The notes under the pieces were generated by a model. That model had not been told where the DNA came from. It saw only the letters and a list, made by a program, of their open reading frames with translations, and did not search any database. A stretch of 64,000 nt of DNA from Maritimibacter alkaliphilus (GTDB lineage: Bacteria; Pseudomonadota; Alphaproteobacteria; Rhodobacterales; Rhodobacteraceae): assembly GCF_019801605.1 (NCBI RefSeq), contig NZ_JAHVIT010000002.1, positions 682,001 to 746,000 of the forward strand, read 5' to 3'. How positions within the stretch are numbered: the first letter of the stretch is position 1; every line of letters begins with the position of its first letter. Shown in pieces: positions 17,840 through 25,892 of the stretch. The position numbers were made by a program, and so were the translations under genes.

Positions 17840-18513
17840 TTCGAGCCTCCTTCGACCAGCATCTCGAGGTCGATGATGCCGTCCTCAAGCGGCCGCAGCA
17901 CACCAGCATAGATCGCCTTGAAGACCTCAGGCCATGCCCTCCCCCCGATGTCAGCCTGCGCGATCAGCTCGCGGATGGTAACCGGCAGCTCAAGCTCGGC
18001 CGCCAAGCCTGCAATGATAGACGCGGCTTCCGGATCGTCTTCACGCCTGTACGCCAAGAGGCGGCGCGCATTCAGGGCTTCCCACTGATCGTAATTTTCC
18101 TCGGTGATCAGAACCAAGGTCTCGGCGAACTCTGGTGGCATCGCCGCCGCCACAAAGCTCAGCTGCTCTTCAAGGTTCTGAGCCTTGGCGCGTGCCGCAG
18201 GTTTCACCTCGGCGGCGACCTTGGTGCCATCAGCAAAGGTATAAAGCTGGTCAATCACCTTGCGTCTGGGGCGCCCCTCTGCGTCGACGTACTCGATAGC
18301 TGGAGGTTGCTCTACCATGTCAGCGACGCGATAGATGGCGGTGGTCGTGGCAAAAGCGTCGAACTCGCCAAGGCTGTCGAATTTCACTTTCTGACTCGCG
18401 CCGCCATAAGGCCGGAAGGCACCTGTCTCTAAATAGGTTCGCACCTTGGAGCGTTCCGGAAGGTTCCGCGTTGCACGGCTGGCCTGAGGGGCCACGAAGA
18501 TTTCTTTTTCCAT
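17836..18513 (-). CDS. tnsA: TnsA-type endonuclease, Tn7-like transposition
   Basis: 225 aa. TnsA cuts the 5' ends of the transposon, so that Tn7-like elements move by cut-and-paste. Seen: a restriction-enzyme-like core with E50 (SLGEFDAF), D88 (KVIDQLYTF) and E102-x-K104 (AAEVKP), an acceptable variant of the E, D, Q-x-K set of Tn7 TnsA. C-terminal residues ~140-225 would contact TnsC. It is the first gene of the tnsA-B-C-tniQ operon. Two inverted repeats lie 24-116 bp upstream. Start ATG 18513 is the only sensible choice. Confidence 0.85.
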   Translation of the reverse strand: MEKEIFVAPQASRATRNLPERSKVRTYLETGAFRPYGGASQKVKFDSLGEFDAFATTTAIYRVADMVEQPPAIEYVDAEGRPRRKVIDQLYTFADGTKVAAEVKPAARAKAQNLEEQLSFVAAAMPPEFAETLVLITEENYDQWEALNARRLLAYRREDDPEAASIIAGLAAELELPVTIRELIAQADIGGRAWPEVFKAIYAGVLRPLEDGIIDLEMLVEGGSK

Positions 18514-18536
18514 GTTTTTTCAGTGTGCGGGATCGC

Positions 18537-18558
18537 CCGTGGGTCATACTGACCACGG
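18537..18558. promoter_or_regulatory. imperfect inverted repeat in the tnsA promoter region, site 1
   Basis: CCGTGGGTCA and TGACCACGG are complementary apart from one extra G, with a TAC spacer. The core GGTCA-N3-TGACC is shared with site 2 at 18614. It stands 24-45 bp upstream of the tnsA ATG, where it would overlap a promoter or leader. The product of the 18739-18975 gene or TnsB is the obvious candidate binder; neither is shown. Confidence 0.5.
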
Positions 18559-18613
18559 TGAACCGCTCACGATCCTCTTGTCGAATGATGGAAGACGGCC
18601 GAGCACGACCGAT

Positions 18614-18629
18614 CGGGTCAGGTGACCCG
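18614..18629. promoter_or_regulatory. perfect inverted repeat in the tnsA promoter region, site 2
   Basis: CGGGTCA-GG-TGACCCG is perfect in its 7-bp arms and shares the GGTCA/TGACC core with site 1, 77 bp away centre to centre. Two copies of the same dyad between tnsA and the HTH gene suggest a real operator pair. Confidence 0.5.
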
Positions 18630-18698
18630 GCCGCCAGACTTGACTTTTGAGGGGAATCGAGAGACCTTCAGATTGTCGGGTACCAATCGACATGAAGG

Positions 18699-18735
18699 CC
18701 CTTGAGAGTCCGCTCTCGGGGCTTTTCTCTTTTCT
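18699..18735. terminator. hairpin with T-rich tail between tnsA and the HTH gene
   Basis: CCC-TT-GAGAG pairs with CTCTC-G-GGG around a TCCG loop (18699-18721) and is followed by a T/C tract to 18735. The tail reads as a terminator on the plus strand, though both neighbouring genes are on the minus strand; it may serve the end of the HTH gene from the other side or belong to a transposon end. A second dyad (CCTTCA/TGAAGG and TGTCG/CGACA, 18665-18697) lies beside it. Confidence 0.3.
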
Positions 18736-18738
18736 AGA

Positions 18739-18975
18739 TCATCCCTTCTGACCTCCCTTTTTTCTCACACCGGCAGCAGGCCACAGATCGTCTGCGCGAA
18801 ACCCAGTGCGCTCGGCGATTGCCGCTTCGATCCGCGGCGATCTCTTCCTACCGGCCAACACGTTCGACACCGCAGGTCGACTGTATCCGATACTCTCAGC
18901 AAGCTCGGTGATCGTCGTCCCGGACATGCCGAGATGCAGCTTCACGATCTGCTGGCGCATTTTGTCTGCGTCCAT
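18739..18975 (-). CDS. small Cro/C1-type HTH transcriptional regulator
   Basis: 78 aa, essentially one helix-turn-helix domain: TITELAESIGYSRPAVSNVL forms the two HTH helices, followed by a third region with RSPRIEAAIAERTGF and a basic Gly/Lys tail. It resembles short Ner/XRE-like regulators of phages and mobile elements. It lies just upstream of the tns operon on the same strand, with the GGTCA/TGACC dyads in between, so control of transposition is a reasonable inference. It has no effector-binding domain, so any signal would have to come through another protein or by concentration. Confidence 0.7.
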   Translation of the reverse strand: MDADKMRQQIVKLHLGMSGTTITELAESIGYSRPAVSNVLAGRKRSPRIEAAIAERTGFRADDLWPAAGVRKKGGQKG

Positions 18976-19290
18976 ATCTTGCAGCCTTCAGTGGGAACAA
19001 ACGTTTCTGATCAAGCCGGGCTCGCTTTCCCGACCTGAACCGATTCTAGGAAGGCCCCAGAGCAGCTTGCAAGGGGAATATGAGGACTTTCACCTAAGAA
19101 GTCTCAATTAGTTCTGACACTTAACCTACATTACCCTTGGAATGTCAGATGGCGATTTCACATTGGACATTGGCTGAGGAAAGAAGGTTTCAAACGGCAC
19201 CGGGAACCCTGCGCCACACAAAAAGAGGTCCTCGGCTTTTGTGCAGTCACATGCCAATGTCTGGGACGGATTCAGACGAAAGCGGAGGGC
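18976..19290. other. intergenic region, possible right flank of the Tn7-like core
   Basis: There is no supported gene in these 315 bp between two divergent genes. GC falls at about 19070-19180, where short TGTC/GACA-containing words recur (TTCTGACACTT near 19113, AATGTCAG at 19141, TTGGACATTGG near 19163). These could be transposase-binding sites or promoters. No boundary is assigned because no matching terminal repeat plus duplication was found. Confidence 0.35.
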
Positions 19291-19851
19291 ATGCATTTGG
19301 CCAACTGGTATTCGTCCGACCTGCACTTCGGCCATCATCGCATCATCGACTTCTGCAAGCGCCCGTTTGCCTCGACAGCCGAGATGAACGCCGCGTTGAT
19401 CGCAAACTTCCAGGCCTGCGTCCGTCATGACGATGACCTGTGGATTCTGGGGGATTTCGCGTTCGGACGCGCCGAGAATACGACCCAGTTCGAAAGCTGG
19501 TTTCATAGCCTCCCCGGGCGCAAGCACCTGATCATCGGCAACCACGATGATGAAGCGGTGATTTCGCTACCCTGGGCAAGCACCGAGTACATGGCAGAGA
19601 TCAAGGACGGCAATCAAAGCCTCGTACTGTGCCACTACCCGATGATCACATGGAACGGCGCTCGGCGGGGTGCTTTGCAGCTCTTCGGCCATGTTCACGA
19701 CCAATGGCCCGGCTCCCGCAACAGCGTGAACGTCGGCGTCGACCAGTGGGACTTCCGTCCCGTACGGGCTTCCGACATCGTAAATCGGGCTGCAAAACTG
19801 CCCGTAAACAAGCACTGGCATGATGTGGAGCACGGGAACGAGCTCAATTGA
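19291..19851 (+). CDS. calcineurin-like metallophosphoesterase
   Basis: 186 aa. Seen, in order: SDLHFGHH (metal site 1), WILGDFAF, IIGNHDDE, LCHYPM and FGHVHDQ, the full set of metallophosphoesterase metal ligands. Small stand-alone members of this family cleave phosphodiesters of nucleotides or nucleic acids; the substrate here is unknown. The protein is cytoplasmic, with no signal peptide or membrane segment. It stands alone on the plus strand between the tns region and the restriction-modification operon, and GGAGGG is close to ATG 19291. Genes of this kind are often carried by prophages and islands. Confidence 0.85.
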   Translation: MHLANWYSSDLHFGHHRIIDFCKRPFASTAEMNAALIANFQACVRHDDDLWILGDFAFGRAENTTQFESWFHSLPGRKHLIIGNHDDEAVISLPWASTEYMAEIKDGNQSLVLCHYPMITWNGARRGALQLFGHVHDQWPGSRNSVNVGVDQWDFRPVRASDIVNRAAKLPVNKHWHDVEHGNELN

Positions 19852-20108
19852 GAATTGCAGTGCCCGGTATGTGCCCAGCGGTACCGCTGCAGGTAGCTCC
19901 CGTAGCTCGCAGACCTTGCCTACTGTTATGACCGATGCACCTTCGCACCAGTCTTTGGCGCGAGGGGCATATTTTGGTGAAAACGTTAAGTAGCTTTATA
20001 AATTGGGCCTTGCCGAACGGCTAGTTACTTCCCCGCCGATCTTTCTCCCAAGATGGAACACATATCGAACCACCGCTGGTCGACTGCATCGGCGTGAACC
20101 CGGCCGCT

Positions 20109-21080
20109 TCAATCATCTCGCATCGCTTTCTGCATTCCCCATGAACATGAGGAACAAAGGCCATCAAGGGTGTTGTAGTCTTCCGGATCACACTCGGTTT
20201 CGCATAGATCGCAGATCAACCGGTCTTCGTTGCAAAAGACGCATTTGCGATCACAGCGGCTCCAAGAATCTCGGTCGCAGATCGGACAAGTTGTGACCGA
20301 AGGCATTCCGCCATCTTTCGCCACAGAGTAGGCCTCTTGATCGTTCACATCGCCAAAGGCTTTTTCAAACAAAGGTTCTCGGTCGATTTCCTCACCGCAT
20401 TCAGCACACTCAACCCAGAGATTATCGAACGCCATGTTCTCAGTCTCAACACACCGGACCAGCGGCGAAGAACAATGTGGACACCTGAGAAATGGCAAAG
20501 CACGTGTGAATATCTCACCGCTCCAGGCCACGGTCTTGAAAGTCTCGCGGCACCGGGCCTGTTGCGTGTCAAATATCTCTCTGTTTTCTAGAAGCTTCTG
20601 CCAAACCGTATCTTCAAATACCTCCAGTGGCTCCTCTTCCAGATGGTCGACCATCAGCCGCTCAATTAGGGGCATCGCGGAGGCCAGCACCTCGCGCGCA
20701 ACGGTAGGCGTCGCCTTAAGGAACAAGTGCTCGGCATCGTTGCGGATGTTCGCCAACTTCGTAAGCCGATTCCAGTCGAGTTCGAGATCGAGGCTCTTGA
20801 ACCGCTCTTCGATGAGGCGTCGATCGACAGTATTGCGGTGTGCCTTCTTGGGCTTCATAAGCACAGTGCCGTCGGCCTGTTTCTCCGGCACCAAATCCTT
20901 ATAGATCAAGGCCCCTTCCGACCCCGCAGGGGAAACATTCCAGAGTACCTGCTTGCAGAGCAAAAGAACGCCCGCGTAGAGGTTTCGGATTGCGGAAAGC
21001 AAGCGGCGCTCTTCGTCGGCCTCAAAATCTTCGACGCCAAGTTCGATAGACAGAACCGCATTCTCTAACAGTTCTTTCAT
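20109..21080 (-). CDS. HEPN-domain protein with C-terminal zinc ribbons, last gene of the type I RM operon
   Basis: 323 aa from ATG 21080, only 2 bp after the hsdR stop. Residues ~20-145 look like a HEPN helical bundle: IRNLYAGVLLLCKQVLW is the usual second helix, and RNDAEH (113-118) is the R-x4-H motif of HEPN ribonucleases. The C-terminal third has Cys pairs at 200/203, 225/228, 265/268, 280/283, 290/293 and 309/312, that is two or three zinc ribbons, possibly for nucleic-acid binding. Tight coupling to hsdR suggests a back-up RNase effector, compare PrrC beside EcoprrI, but this is inference and the protein has no ATPase domain like PrrC. A structural, non-catalytic HEPN is also possible. 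Confidence 0.7.
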   Translation of the reverse strand: MKELLENAVLSIELGVEDFEADEERRLLSAIRNLYAGVLLLCKQVLWNVSPAGSEGALIYKDLVPEKQADGTVLMKPKKAHRNTVDRRLIEERFKSLDLELDWNRLTKLANIRNDAEHLFLKATPTVAREVLASAMPLIERLMVDHLEEEPLEVFEDTVWQKLLENREIFDTQQARCRETFKTVAWSGEIFTRALPFLRCPHCSSPLVRCVETENMAFDNLWVECAECGEEIDREPLFEKAFGDVNDQEAYSVAKDGGMPSVTTCPICDRDSWSRCDRKCVFCNEDRLICDLCETECDPEDYNTLDGLCSSCSWGMQKAMRDD

Positions 21081-21082
21081 GT

Positions 21083-24000
21083 TCAGTAGTACTCTCGGAT
21101 GTAGCCGTAGGCTCGCTCGAACAACTCGGCGTCCTGGTGAAGTTTGTACTTGAAGAGGGTTTGTCGAAGCGCCTTCTTCACTTCCCGTTCGCCAGCATGT
21201 GTCGCCTGCCATCCATCGAAACGCACTGCACGGACGATCTCGTCGATGTCGTCCACGACGCGTTTGACCATGATCGGCGTTTGGCCATTTCTTGCGTCCT
21301 CGAAGAGCTCGGTGAGAGCAGCTTTGCCTCGGTCAATGTCTTCCTCGACGGGCGTTTCACGCTCTATCTTCACAACATCCTTTGCGAGTTCGAGCAACTC
21401 TTTCAGAAAATCGATGCTAAGCAACAGCCCCTGCTGGTGGCGGTTCTTTAGATCCTCGAGACGCTCGGCCAACGCCTTGTACTGAGGATTGCCGGTGTGT
21501 TTGCGTAACCGGCCAGTCAGCTTGACGGAGATTTCCTTCGCTTTCTTATCGGGGTCCGGGTTGCCGAGAACCGCCTCCAGCAGTTCTGCGTCCATCACCA
21601 GTGTGTCGAGGTCATCCCGCACGGCATCGACATGAACATTTTCGTGGATCAGCTCGATCGTCTTCGCGCCCAGACGATGCCAGAGCAGCCGCCCAGTGCC
21701 CGTAGACGGCTTGAGCGACTCGTAGACCTGCGCCAGCCAGCGATAGTCCTTCTCGTGGGGCGTCAGGACCGGGTCCGGCGATAGCGCCTCCCAGATGCGG
21801 CTGAGGATGCTGAAATCCGATGCAAAGGCGTCACGGCGCTCATCGTTCGGAAGGCAGTCCTGTGCAGCGATCAGGCCCTCATAGCCGGTGAGAGTGCGGT
21901 CAACGCCAGCGAAGTACTCAAGGCACTTTTGGATCGCCGACGGCAGCATTGCCGCCAGTTCGGCAATATTCGAGACGGCTTTCTGGACGCCCTTCTCGTC
22001 GAACTTCAGAGCCTGCGCGACGTCGTCAAAGATCCCGAGGTAGTCAACGATCAGCCCGTGGGTCTTCTGAACACCGTAGGGGCGGTTCGTCCGGCAGATT
22101 GCCTGCAACAACGTGTGATCGCGCAGCGGCTTGTCCAAGTACATCGTCTGAAGGATCGGGGCGTCGAAACCAGTCAGTAGCTTTGATGTCACGATGATGA
22201 TCTTCAGCGGATCCTTTGGGTCGCGAAACCGGTCGAGAAGCTTTTCTTCGGCATCCCGGTCGCGCCGATATGCAGCGTACTCATCCTCGCCGCTATTGAC
22301 CGACATAACAATGTCGGAGGTCTCCGGCGGCAGGTGCTTGTCGAGTTCCCGCTTGTAGAGAAGGCAGCTCTCGCGGTCGAAGGTCACCACCTGAGCCCCG
22401 AAGCCGTTCGGCTGTACCTTCGTCTGGAAATGCTGCGCGATGTCGGCGCAAATCGCGCTGATGCGTTTCGGCGCTTTGACCAGGATCGCCATCTTCGCAG
22501 CGGCGCGCCCGAGCTTATCCCTGTCCTCGTCTGTGAGCCCCTTGGTCAGTTCGGCATATGCCGCCTCAATCGCCTGCTGGTCGATGTGTAGGTCAACCAA
22601 ACGTGGTTCGAAATGCAGTTCTTTGGTTGCGCCGTCCCGGATCGAGTCGTTGAGCCCGTAGCGGCTCATGTAGCCGTTCTCGTCGATCTCCGAACCAAAG
22701 GCATAGAAGGTGTTGCGGTTAGCGCGATTGATGGGTGTGCCGGTCAGGCCGAACAGAAACGCGTTCGGAAGCGCCTCGCGCATCTTGCGGCCGAGGTCGC
22801 CCTCCTGCGTGCGATGCGCCTCATCGACCATGACGATGATGTTGTCGCGGTCGTTCAGCACGCCGTCCGCCTCGGCGAACTTGTGGATCGTGGTAATGAC
22901 GACCTTGCGCACGTCCTTGGCCAGCAGGTCGGACAGCTCCTTGCGGCTGTCGGTGCGCACCAGGTTGGCCATGTCGGCGGCATAAAACGTACCGGCGATC
23001 TGGCTGTCGAGGTCGATGCGATCAACCACCACCAGAACGGTCGGGTTCTTTAGTGCAGGGTGAAGCCTCAGCTTCTTTGACGCGAACAGCATCAGCAACG
23101 ATTTGCCGGAGCCCTGGAAGTGCCAGATCAGCCCCTTGCGCACTTGTCCGGCCACCACGCGCTCAACGATCTTGTTGACGCCTTCTACCTGCTGGTAGCG
23201 GGCGATGATCTTGATGCGTTGCTTGCCCTTCTGCGTGGCGAAAGCCGTGAAGTTAGCGAGCAGATCCAGCACCATCGCCGGACGCAGCATATCGGTGACG
23301 GCCTTTTCGACCTCTCCCATCGATTGCAGAGCACCGTCGTCGGTGCGCCATGGGCCCCAGAGATCGACGGGCATGCGGACAGAGCCGTAGCGGTATTCCT
23401 TCCCTTCGGTGGCGACCGAGAAGACGTTCGGCACAAACAATTCCGGTATGTTCTTCTCGTAATCGTCATGGACCTGGAGCGCGCCATCAAGCCAGCTTTG
23501 GCTGGAGCGGACCGGCGTTTTGGCCTCGATCAGGACAAGCGGCAGACCATTGACCAGCAGCATCAGGTCCGGGCGTTTCTCGGTCTTGCCGGCGCGGAAG
23601 GTGAACTGCTGGGTGACGACAAAGCTGTTCTGCTCGATGTCGTCGAAGTCGATCAGTCGGATAGTGACATGCTGGCCGTCCGCGCCGAAGGGCATAGAGC
23701 GTTCGCCGAGCATCCAGGCGGCGAATTCCTCGTTCGCCTTCACCAGCCCGTCCGAGCGCGCGCTCATGACGATGGCGCGCAGGCGGTAGAGCACGTCGTC
23801 CACGCGCGACGGGTTGGCGGCGATGTCGGGGTTCAGGCGGATCAGGGCGTCGCGCAGATAGGGTTCGACCAGCGCCTCCTGCGCCTGCCGTGGCAGGTCG
23901 GCAGGGCCGACGAAATGCCAGCCGAGGCCGGAGATACGGCTTCCATGGCGCGCGAGACCATGCTCGGCCAAGGCCGGGCCATCATTCCCAGCAAGGCGAT

Positions 24001-24622
24001 CCCGAATGAACGCCTCCACCGTATTCGCTTCGTTAAAATTGCTCATCCGTCTATCATTTCCCTCGAAATTCGAAGGCACATCGCCATTTGCAGAAATACT
24101 AATCAGTCTGATTGGATTCAAAAGAGCGCGCAATTGCTCATGTGCCTTTGGCGACAACAGCAATCTTTGCGCCGCTTCCCCCGGGACGGAGACTGTCAAG
24201 ATCACGCTGCCTTGCTCGACGGAGACAACAAAAATATCTTTGGGACACGCATCGAGCACCGCCGACAAAGCGGCCAGTACGCGTTCTTTCTCGGTCTCGA
24301 AAGCCTCTGTCGTCATGTCCAGCTTCAACGACAGCACCTGCTTGGGTCCAACCGTATCGGGCACGCCCCGGTACCGGGCCACCCAAGGCTTGGCCTTGTA
24401 AAGCTGCATGGTTTTCTTGTCCCAGCCTTCATCATGGGACTTTTTGTGGCAAAGGCTGCAGAGCACGATCAGGTTTTCAAACGAATGATCCTGCGTTTCT
24501 GCCCAAGGAATAATGTGGGCTTTTTCGAGTGAGACATGCTCCCCACAGGCACAACAGCGGTGGCCGCATTCGACCATGAGTTCTCGCTGAGTATCAGCAG
24601 GTATTGCGGGACGAGACGACAC
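21083..24622 (-). CDS. hsdR: type I restriction endonuclease subunit R with an N-terminal HNH and GSV-motif extension
   Basis: 1179 aa, starting with GTG 24622. Residues ~18-68 are an HNH-like zinc module: C23/C26, H36, N50, C55/C58, H63. Residues ~97-180 carry a compact domain with QGSVILTVSVP (137-147), like small effector-associated domains next to HNH nucleases. Canonical HsdR begins at M193 (MSNFNEAN): PD-(D/E)xK nuclease D352, E366-x-K368; motor Walker A QGSGKS (503-508) and DEAH (600-603); helical C-terminus. No stop or strong ribosome-binding site separates the extension from HsdR, so one fused chain is expected. The GTG overlaps the stop of a 32-codon ORF as TAGTG, which supports this start. 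Confidence 0.9.
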   Translation of the reverse strand: MSSRPAIPADTQRELMVECGHRCCACGEHVSLEKAHIIPWAETQDHSFENLIVLCSLCHKKSHDEGWDKKTMQLYKAKPWVARYRGVPDTVGPKQVLSLKLDMTTEAFETEKERVLAALSAVLDACPKDIFVVSVEQGSVILTVSVPGEAAQRLLLSPKAHEQLRALLNPIRLISISANGDVPSNFEGNDRRMSNFNEANTVEAFIRDRLAGNDGPALAEHGLARHGSRISGLGWHFVGPADLPRQAQEALVEPYLRDALIRLNPDIAANPSRVDDVLYRLRAIVMSARSDGLVKANEEFAAWMLGERSMPFGADGQHVTIRLIDFDDIEQNSFVVTQQFTFRAGKTEKRPDLMLLVNGLPLVLIEAKTPVRSSQSWLDGALQVHDDYEKNIPELFVPNVFSVATEGKEYRYGSVRMPVDLWGPWRTDDGALQSMGEVEKAVTDMLRPAMVLDLLANFTAFATQKGKQRIKIIARYQQVEGVNKIVERVVAGQVRKGLIWHFQGSGKSLLMLFASKKLRLHPALKNPTVLVVVDRIDLDSQIAGTFYAADMANLVRTDSRKELSDLLAKDVRKVVITTIHKFAEADGVLNDRDNIIVMVDEAHRTQEGDLGRKMREALPNAFLFGLTGTPINRANRNTFYAFGSEIDENGYMSRYGLNDSIRDGATKELHFEPRLVDLHIDQQAIEAAYAELTKGLTDEDRDKLGRAAAKMAILVKAPKRISAICADIAQHFQTKVQPNGFGAQVVTFDRESCLLYKRELDKHLPPETSDIVMSVNSGEDEYAAYRRDRDAEEKLLDRFRDPKDPLKIIIVTSKLLTGFDAPILQTMYLDKPLRDHTLLQAICRTNRPYGVQKTHGLIVDYLGIFDDVAQALKFDEKGVQKAVSNIAELAAMLPSAIQKCLEYFAGVDRTLTGYEGLIAAQDCLPNDERRDAFASDFSILSRIWEALSPDPVLTPHEKDYRWLAQVYESLKPSTGTGRLLWHRLGAKTIELIHENVHVDAVRDDLDTLVMDAELLEAVLGNPDPDKKAKEISVKLTGRLRKHTGNPQYKALAERLEDLKNRHQQGLLLSIDFLKELLELAKDVVKIERETPVEEDIDRGKAALTELFEDARNGQTPIMVKRVVDDIDEIVRAVRFDGWQATHAGEREVKKALRQTLFKYKLHQDAELFERAYGYIREYY

Positions 24623-24720
24623 TATGACAAAGCCGTTCGACGAGCATCAGTCGGGGCAACGAGTCTCGAGAGGAGGACACAGATGAAGGCTTCGACGATT
24701 TTGACTTCGTTGATACTCAT
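24622..24720 (-). CDS. 32-aa ORF linking hsdS and hsdR by overlapping start/stop codons
   Basis: The ATG at 24720 overlaps the hsdS stop as ATGA, and the TAG ending at 24622 overlaps the hsdR GTG as TAGTG. The peptide (MSINEVKIVEAFICVLLSRL, then 12 residues ending TALS) has a short amphipathic or hydrophobic helix and no known domain. Its value may simply be to carry ribosomes from hsdS to the hsdR start, or it may be a genuine small subunit. It is too short to judge by composition. Confidence 0.45.
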   Translation of the reverse strand: MSINEVKIVEAFICVLLSRLVAPTDARRTALS

Positions 24721-25892
24721 TGATCAACGCACTCCTGAAGAATGGACCTCCGCAAATTCTGCGCGGCAGATATTCGGGCACGGAGAGATTTGGTCGATTC
24801 TTCAAAGCCTCGTGCGCGCTCAATGAATTCATCCTGAACGTCGAGCGGGGGAACCGGAATCCGCAGCTTCTTGAACAGAGATACATTGAAGTGAAGCTGG
24901 GCTGTTCCGGCGATACCGGAAGCGAATTGCTTCCGGCCCGCGATAGAGTTCAGGAAGCGGCAGAAGAATTCTGAACGAAGCCTCGGGCCGGGTGTTGAAA
25001 CGATCAGATCGACAGCGTTTAGACCATGATCGAGTTCCGGAATGACGGCGGCATCGCCTGGACGACCAGAGCGCACAATCACAACGTCACCAGCGTGCAG
25101 GGCGCTTTTCTGATTGTTCGCGTGTCCGCCGTCCGAAATCCGAACGCAATCATCCCATGACAGCCGGTTCTTTAGAACGTTCAGTGACCGCAGTGCCGGA
25201 ACGCCGCTCCCGTCATTTACATAGAGGTCTGCAGGCTTAATCACGATCCCGACAGTAGCTCTATCAAGTAGATCAATGGCGACTTCTTCTGGCCAGCCGT
25301 GATCATGAAGCTCGTGTTCGATCCACGCCTCATATGTCATTTGGGCGGCGTCTTCCGTTTCTCTCAGTCGTTCGTAGAACGCTCGCGAAGCGACCAAAGG
25401 TTCCAGCATCCGAGCCTGTTCTTGGATTGGCGGCAACGAAAACTCAAATGCGGCGATATCGGAGAAATTCACATACGGATTCACGGAGCCTTTCGACCGA
25501 GCGATCGAATGCGCGTGGAACGCTTCCGTCTGCATGATGAAGGGCAGCAGTTCCGGCATCAACACGTTAGGATCTTTGGTTGCGAGCACGTATGTCGTGT
25601 TCGCCGTGATCCCCTCGAAATCCGCGAGCGCCACCTTGCGCAGATAAGTCCGGCGCGAGCCATAGAGCACATGCCCGGGCTTGAAGCGCATATGGAAAGC
25701 CGGACCAAGATAGTCGTCGCCGATCAGCCCCCACCGACGGATGCGGAGATCGTCGGTGTCCATGTGTTCCCCGGCGACATACCGCTCCAGCCCGGACTCC
25801 CAAGGATCGACCTTGTCGCTGACCTTGCACACGACATCCCCGAACGCCACGCGCGCCCATCCGGCCTTGTTAGAGATCACCTGCTCAAGCAT
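24717..25892 (-). CDS. hsdS: type I restriction-modification specificity subunit S
   Basis: 391 aa; sets the DNA sequence read by the methylase and nuclease complex. Seen: a first target-recognition domain (~residues 1-165) ending in the conserved region with IAAFEFSLPPIQEQ, a helical spacer (~165-220), a second target-recognition domain, and the matching end LRIPVPPLDVQDEFI with a second helical spacer. Both halves are complete. ATG 25892 overlaps the hsdM2 stop (TGA 25885-25887) by 8 bp, and this start is preferred over a 27-codon longer frame. The recognised sequence cannot be predicted. Confidence 0.9.
   Translation of the reverse strand: MLEQVISNKAGWARVAFGDVVCKVSDKVDPWESGLERYVAGEHMDTDDLRIRRWGLIGDDYLGPAFHMRFKPGHVLYGSRRTYLRKVALADFEGITANTTYVLATKDPNVLMPELLPFIMQTEAFHAHSIARSKGSVNPYVNFSDIAAFEFSLPPIQEQARMLEPLVASRAFYERLRETEDAAQMTYEAWIEHELHDHGWPEEVAIDLLDRATVGIVIKPADLYVNDGSGVPALRSLNVLKNRLSWDDCVRISDGGHANNQKSALHAGDVVIVRSGRPGDAAVIPELDHGLNAVDLIVSTPGPRLRSEFFCRFLNSIAGRKQFASGIAGTAQLHFNVSLFKKLRIPVPPLDVQDEFIERARGFEESTKSLRARISAAQNLRRSILQECVDQ

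Noticed and set aside
19137-19430. 97-codon plus-strand ORF overlapping the metallophosphoesterase start
   Set aside because: It lies in another frame of a gene with all catalytic motifs and has no ribosome-binding site.
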